NCBI GenBank assembly: GCA_900544535.1 | Contig: UQVH01000013.1 | Location: 1 to 64,000, forward strand | DNA length: 64,000 bases | Origin: an uncultured Bacteroidales bacterium | Lineage (GTDB): Bacteria > Bacteroidota > Bacteroidia > Bacteroidales > Muribaculaceae | Direction of reading: 5' to 3' | Shown here: positions 60,671-64,000 of the stretch, piece after piece | How positions within the stretch are numbered: position 1 is the stretch's first letter | How the letters are laid out: each line of letters starts with the position of its first letter | Made by a program: the position numbers and the translations under genes | Notes under the pieces: generated by a model | The model's input: only the letters and a program-made list of their open reading frames with translations | Databases searched by the model: none | What the model was told of the DNA's origin: nothing

Positions 60671-60799
60671 GTGTGCAGCCGGAAGCTCCAGGGAGCTCTG
60701 TAATGAAGGAAGATTCTTAAATCTTAAAAGCGTTTACTCGAACATTTGCTGTTGACAACCATCAACGAAATATGAAGTTAATCTCCGGCTGACCAGTAA

Positions 60800-61399
60800 T
60801 TAGAAATCCTCCATTTCCCTGACTATAAATAAGGAATTTTCTTTCTCTAACTGGGCTTTGATTTCCTGATATTGCTTGGAAAATAATGATTTGGCTTTGT
60901 CGAAATCGCCGTTTTCAAAGATGTAGTCCTTATATTGGTCGTCATAGGTGATTCTCATTTTTATAAGGCCTTCATCTACAAGCCGTTTCAATTCGTCGTA
61001 CTGTATCGGGAAAACGATTATGACGTCTGTGTCCTCACTGTAAAATTTGTCGGTACTGTTGTCTTTGTGGGTCTTGTAACTGGCGTTCCACAGCGCGTCT
61101 TTTTTGGAGGCAGACTTTATTACATCGCCGTTTTTCAACCGCATCAACAGTTTGGAGCCTTTGGGAAACGGCCCGACATACGTTCTGAGCACATCGGAAT
61201 ATCTCACTATCACACTGCCTGTGGTGTCTCCATATTGCGAAATATCAACAGCCACTCCCATTCGGGGTACAAGTACATTATCGTTTGCTTTGTCGGTCTT
61301 GCAATGCACCACGCGATGATTCTGCACTATGTCGTCGTGAACTTTGGCATTTGTTATGAATGGGAGAAAAATGGCTAATATAAAGATTGGTAGTTTCAT
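60800..61399 (-). CDS. secreted protein of unknown function
   Basis: 199 aa with a signal peptide (MKLPIFILAIFLPFITNA). The body is a mix of strands and a C-terminal helix (DKAKSLFSKQYQEIKAQLEKEN); no recognised domain or catalytic motif. A single Cys (Cys33) remains after the signal. AT-richer than nadB and DUF4294 next to it. Single gene without a clear promoter box; a dispersed repeat (61447-61471) lies just upstream. Confidence 0.65.
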   Translation of the reverse strand: MKLPIFILAIFLPFITNAKVHDDIVQNHRVVHCKTDKANDNVLVPRMGVAVDISQYGDTTGSVIVRYSDVLRTYVGPFPKGSKLLMRLKNGDVIKSASKKDALWNASYKTHKDNSTDKFYSEDTDVIIVFPIQYDELKRLVDEGLIKMRITYDDQYKDYIFENGDFDKAKSLFSKQYQEIKAQLEKENSLFIVREMEDF

Positions 61400-61446
61400 G
61401 TTATGTTTATTTTGCTGAGTGAAATTCAGTTGGCATTAGGGTGGAT

Positions 61447-61471
61447 GGAGGACGCCTTAAAAAGCGGCCCC
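61447..61471. repeat. dispersed palindromic repeat, copy 4 (degenerate)
   Basis: GGAGGACGCCTTAAAAAGCGGCCCC: same left arm as copies 2 and 3 (GGAGGACGC) with a diverged right arm. Lies in the 112-bp gap between the unknown secreted gene and the DUF4294 gene. Confidence 0.6.
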
Positions 61472-61511
61472 ATTAATAAAATATATAATATAATAAGGTG
61501 GTGATGCCAGG

Positions 61512-62171
61512 TCACAGCTGGCCGAGTTCGACCATGGTGGCGACGCGCTCGACGATGGCGTCTTTGCGGTCTTTGTCGGGGTTGTAGCCGGTCTTGAGGT
61601 TGACGCCGAAGAGACGTCCGAAGGTCTGCCAGAATCCGGCACGGAAGGTGCCGAGAAAGGCTTTGAGGATGTTGTAGCTCGACTGGTTGGTCTCACGGTT
61701 GATGAGCTTGACGAGCATCTGGGCCTGCGATTTGGTGAATTTTTTCAGCGCGGGTTTGTATTGCTTGAACACTTCGCCCTCCATGCGCTTGAGGTGTTCC
61801 TCGCGCTCTTTCTGCGTGGGGAAGGTCTCGATGTATTCATAGGTCTCGATCAGCGTCTCGCAGATCAGTTTGGCATAGGGGAGGGTCTTTTTGACGTCGC
61901 GCACGGTCTTCCAGTAGAATTCCTCCTCTTTTTTGTTCTTGAACTTCATCGGAGGGAAGACGGTGACATCAGCTAACACAAGCATCAGCGTCTGTTCGCC
62001 GTCTTCCTCGAAAAAGTAGTATCCGCGGATCGGTTTTACTCTGCCGTCGCCGACCTCCACATCGACCTCCGGCTCGTCGGGCCGCGGTGCGACGACTGCC
62101 TGCGCGGGGAGCGCGGTCAGCAGCAGTGCGAAGAGCAGTGCGAGAGTCAGGAGAGGGCGGAGTCGGATCAT
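61512..62171 (-). CDS. DUF4294 exported protein
   Basis: 219 aa with signal peptide (MIRLRPLLTLALLFALLLTALPAQA). The DUF4294 core runs from IRGYYFFEEDGEQTLMLVLADVTVFPPMKFKNKKEEEFYWKTVRDVKKTLPYAKL into a charged helical region (ETFPTQKEREEHLKRMEGEVFKQYKPALKKFTKSQAQMLVKLINRETNQSSYNILK). Function unknown; widespread in Bacteroidetes. 57 bp after nadB on the same strand, so probably part of the sdaA-nadB transcript. Confidence 0.85.
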   Translation of the reverse strand: MIRLRPLLTLALLFALLLTALPAQAVVAPRPDEPEVDVEVGDGRVKPIRGYYFFEEDGEQTLMLVLADVTVFPPMKFKNKKEEEFYWKTVRDVKKTLPYAKLICETLIETYEYIETFPTQKEREEHLKRMEGEVFKQYKPALKKFTKSQAQMLVKLINRETNQSSYNILKAFLGTFRAGFWQTFGRLFGVNLKTGYNPDKDRKDAIVERVATMVELGQL

Positions 62172-62228
62172 AGTATCTCTATAACAAACAGATGGTTGGA
62201 TTTGTCAGCGGGGCAGGTGGTTGCGGGA

Positions 62229-63812
62229 TTATTTCTCAGTCTTGCGGGGCACGGGAGGATAGTCGACCGTGTAGTGCAGGCCACGCGATTCCTTGCGCTC
62301 CTTGGCCTGACGCATGATCAGATAGCCAACGTTGATGATGTTGCGCAGCTCGCAGATCTCGCGCGAGGCCTTCGACTGCTTGAAGAGCTTCTCGGTCTCC
62401 TCATAGAGGATGTCGAGGCGGTTCCAGGCACGATCGAGGCGCAGGTTGGAGCGCACGATGCCAACGTAGGTGCCCATGATCTGGTTGACCTCCTTGATGC
62501 TCTGTGTGATGAGCACCATTTCTTCGGGGTGGCGTGTGCCCTCGTCGTTCCAGGAGGGGACGTCGGTGCGCAGCTCATAGTGCGAGGCGTTGGCGAGCGC
62601 GTGTTTGGCCGCGGCGTCGGCATAGACCACGGCCTCGATCAACGAGTTGGAGGCCAGACGGTTGCCGCCGTGCAGACCGGTGCAGGAGCATTCGCCCACG
62701 GCGTAGAGGCGCTTGATCGACGACTCGGCGTTTCCGTCAACCTTGATGCCGCCGCAGAGATAATGGGCGGCGGGGGCAACGGGGATGTAGTCTTTGGTAA
62801 TGTCGATGCCGAGCGAGAGACACTTGGCGTAGATGTTGGGGAAGTGCTTTTTGGTTTCTTCGGGATCTTTGTGGGTGACGTCGAGATAGACGTGGTCGTC
62901 GCCTGTGAGCTTCATCTCCGAGTCGATGGCGCGGGCCACGATGTCGCGCGGGGCGAGCGAGAGGCGGGGATCATATTTGTGCATGAACTCCTCGCCCTTG
63001 AGATTGCGGAGCACTGCGCCGTAGCCGCGCATGGCCTCTGTGATCAGGAAGCTCGGACGGTCGCCGGGATGGTAGAGGGCCGTCGGGTGGAACTGGATGA
63101 ACTCCATGTCCTTGACGGTGCCTTTGGCGCGGTAGACCATGGCGATGCCGTCGCCGGTGGCGACAAGCGGGTTGGTCGTGGTCTGATAGACGGCTCCGAC
63201 GCCTCCGGTGGCTATCAGGGTGATGCGCGAGAGGAATGTGTCGACGTTGCCCGTCTGAGTGTCGAGCACGTAGGCGCCGTAACAGGTGATGTCCGGTGTG
63301 CGACGGGTGACGATCTTGCCCAGATGGTGCTGGGTGATGATCTCGATGGCGAAATGATGCTCGAAAATGTCGATGTCGGGGTTGGATCTGACAGCCTTGA
63401 TGAGCGACTGCTGAATCTCGAAACCGGTATTGTCGGCATGGTGGAGGATGCGGAACTCCGAGTGGCCCCCCTCGCGGTGGAGGTCAAAAGTGCCGTCTTC
63501 CTTCTTGTCGAAGTCGACGCCCCAGCGGATCAGCTCGCGGATCTGCTCAGGAGCGCCGGTGACAACCTTACGGACGGCCTCAGGATCGCTGAGCCAGTCG
63601 CCCGCGATCATCGTGTCGTTGATATGCTTTTCGAAATCGTCGACCTCAAGATTGGTGACGGAAGCCACGCCGCCCTGGGCGAGCGCTGTATTGGCTTCAT
63701 CGAGAGTGGTCTTGCAGATGAGGGCCACTTTGCCCTTGGATGCTACCTTAAGGGCAAAACTCATGCCGGCTATGCCTGAGCCGATCACAAGGAAATCATA
63801 TTTGCGTGTCAT
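62229..63812 (-). CDS. nadB: L-aspartate oxidase
   Basis: Flavoenzyme oxidising aspartate to iminoaspartate, the first step of de novo NAD synthesis. 527 aa. FAD-binding GSGIAGMSFALKVA near the N-terminus, ALAQGGVASV, FIQFHPTALYHPGD, the active-site segment ITEAMRGYGAVLRN with DPRLSLAPRDIVARAID, and ECSCTGLHGGNRLASNSLIEAVVYA; C-terminal helical domain from about 430. nadA and nadC are not in the window. 20 bp after the serine dehydratase gene. Confidence 0.96.
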   Translation of the reverse strand: MTRKYDFLVIGSGIAGMSFALKVASKGKVALICKTTLDEANTALAQGGVASVTNLEVDDFEKHINDTMIAGDWLSDPEAVRKVVTGAPEQIRELIRWGVDFDKKEDGTFDLHREGGHSEFRILHHADNTGFEIQQSLIKAVRSNPDIDIFEHHFAIEIITQHHLGKIVTRRTPDITCYGAYVLDTQTGNVDTFLSRITLIATGGVGAVYQTTTNPLVATGDGIAMVYRAKGTVKDMEFIQFHPTALYHPGDRPSFLITEAMRGYGAVLRNLKGEEFMHKYDPRLSLAPRDIVARAIDSEMKLTGDDHVYLDVTHKDPEETKKHFPNIYAKCLSLGIDITKDYIPVAPAAHYLCGGIKVDGNAESSIKRLYAVGECSCTGLHGGNRLASNSLIEAVVYADAAAKHALANASHYELRTDVPSWNDEGTRHPEEMVLITQSIKEVNQIMGTYVGIVRSNLRLDRAWNRLDILYEETEKLFKQSKASREICELRNIINVGYLIMRQAKERKESRGLHYTVDYPPVPRKTEK

Positions 63813-63832
63813 GGCATCTGAATTGGTTGGTT

Positions 63833-64000
63833 CTATTTGATTGCGGCCAGGCCACCCTGGGCGGTCTCTTTGTAGATCGACGGCAGGTCGTGGCCGGTCT
63901 GCTTCATCACCTCGACAATGCGGTCGAAGCTGACGGAGTGGCGTCCGTCGGAGAACGAGGCGTAGAGGTTGCTGTCGAGGGCGCGGGCGGCGGCGTAGGC
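63833..64000 (-). CDS. sdaA: L-serine dehydratase, C-terminal fragment at the window edge
   Basis: The last 55 codons are visible. SFDRIVEVMKQTGHDLPSIYKETAQGGLA is the C-terminal signature of single-chain iron-sulfur L-serine ammonia-lyases (the E. coli SdaA end has a similar MYETGxD...YKETSxGGLA pattern). Deaminates serine to pyruvate. The gene continues beyond position 64000. Lies 20 bp upstream of nadB on the same strand, suggesting one operon. Confidence 0.88.
   Translation of the reverse strand, partial: AYAAARALDSNLYASFSDGRHSVSFDRIVEVMKQTGHDLPSIYKETAQGGLAAIK

Noticed and set aside
1..64000. CRISPR arrays, insertion sequences, prophage genes
   Set aside because: No spaced direct-repeat series, transposase, integrase, terminase or capsid-like proteins were found on either strand.

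Overview
The window reads as chromosome of a gut-type Bacteroidales bacterium, most likely from the Muribaculaceae/Bacteroidaceae side. Support: many promoters of the Bacteroidetes TTTG-N19/20-TAnnTTTG type, a SusC/SusD outer-membrane import operon, a PorU-type type IX secretion sortase, DUF4302, DUF4450, DUF4294 and BACON-domain proteins, and an ACT-less SerA with the Lys-type active site. Coding DNA is fairly GC-rich for the order. The species assignment is inference.

Layout. 0-2.4 kb: leftward serC-serA operon with promoter and terminator. 2.8-8.5 kb: tripartite RND efflux operon (adaptor, pump, outer-membrane channel). 8.6-9.9 kb: rarA on the minus strand, with a promoter so close to the ATG that the mRNA may be leaderless. 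10.2-14.8 kb: small membrane protein, PstS-like lipoprotein, TPR protein, secreted feruloyl-esterase-like hydrolase and an unknown protein. 15-19.2 kb: acyl-CoA ligase, hotdog thioesterase, dprA and a nucleoside phosphorylase. 19.3-21.4 kb: leftward thioredoxin-like protein and a CE12-type esterase. 21.5-24.0 kb: AT-richer accessory island with a three-gene toxin-antitoxin-SecB-like chaperone (TAC) operon and an HTH-Fic protein, each with a palindromic operator candidate at its promoter. 24.2-33.2 kb: SusC/SusD operon with an HExxH lipoprotein, a DUF4302 lipoprotein and a triple-BACON lipoprotein, closed by a strong terminator. 33.2-45.0 kb: separately promoted rhamnogalacturonan enzyme cluster (GH65-like, DUF4450, GH106, GH105, convergent GH28), split by a hicAB cassette flanked by exact 29-bp direct repeats. 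45-50 kb: GH25 lipoprotein, porU, LEA-like lipoprotein, an AT-rich cluster of DnaA-box-like 9-mers, and tRNA-Arg(ACG). 51-59.5 kb: two-component pair, glycosyltransferase, WecA/MraY-type transferase, hflX, mgtE and rsmA. 59.5-64 kb: GNAT toxin with a 51-aa antitoxin, a structured-RNA candidate with tandem terminators, an unknown secreted protein, a DUF4294 protein, nadB and the 3' end of a serine dehydratase gene.

How the genes work together. The enzymes at 20.5 kb and 33-45 kb outline pectin (rhamnogalacturonan) breakdown: deacetylation, backbone hydrolysis, rhamnose removal and hydrolysis of unsaturated ends. No polysaccharide lyase is present, and the nearby SusCD looks like a separate, protease-associated unit. 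Three toxin-antitoxin modules (TAC, HicAB, GNAT) plus Fic sit in intergenic gaps between housekeeping or catabolic genes. A small palindromic repeat occurs in four intergenic positions. No insertion sequences, prophage or CRISPR array were seen.
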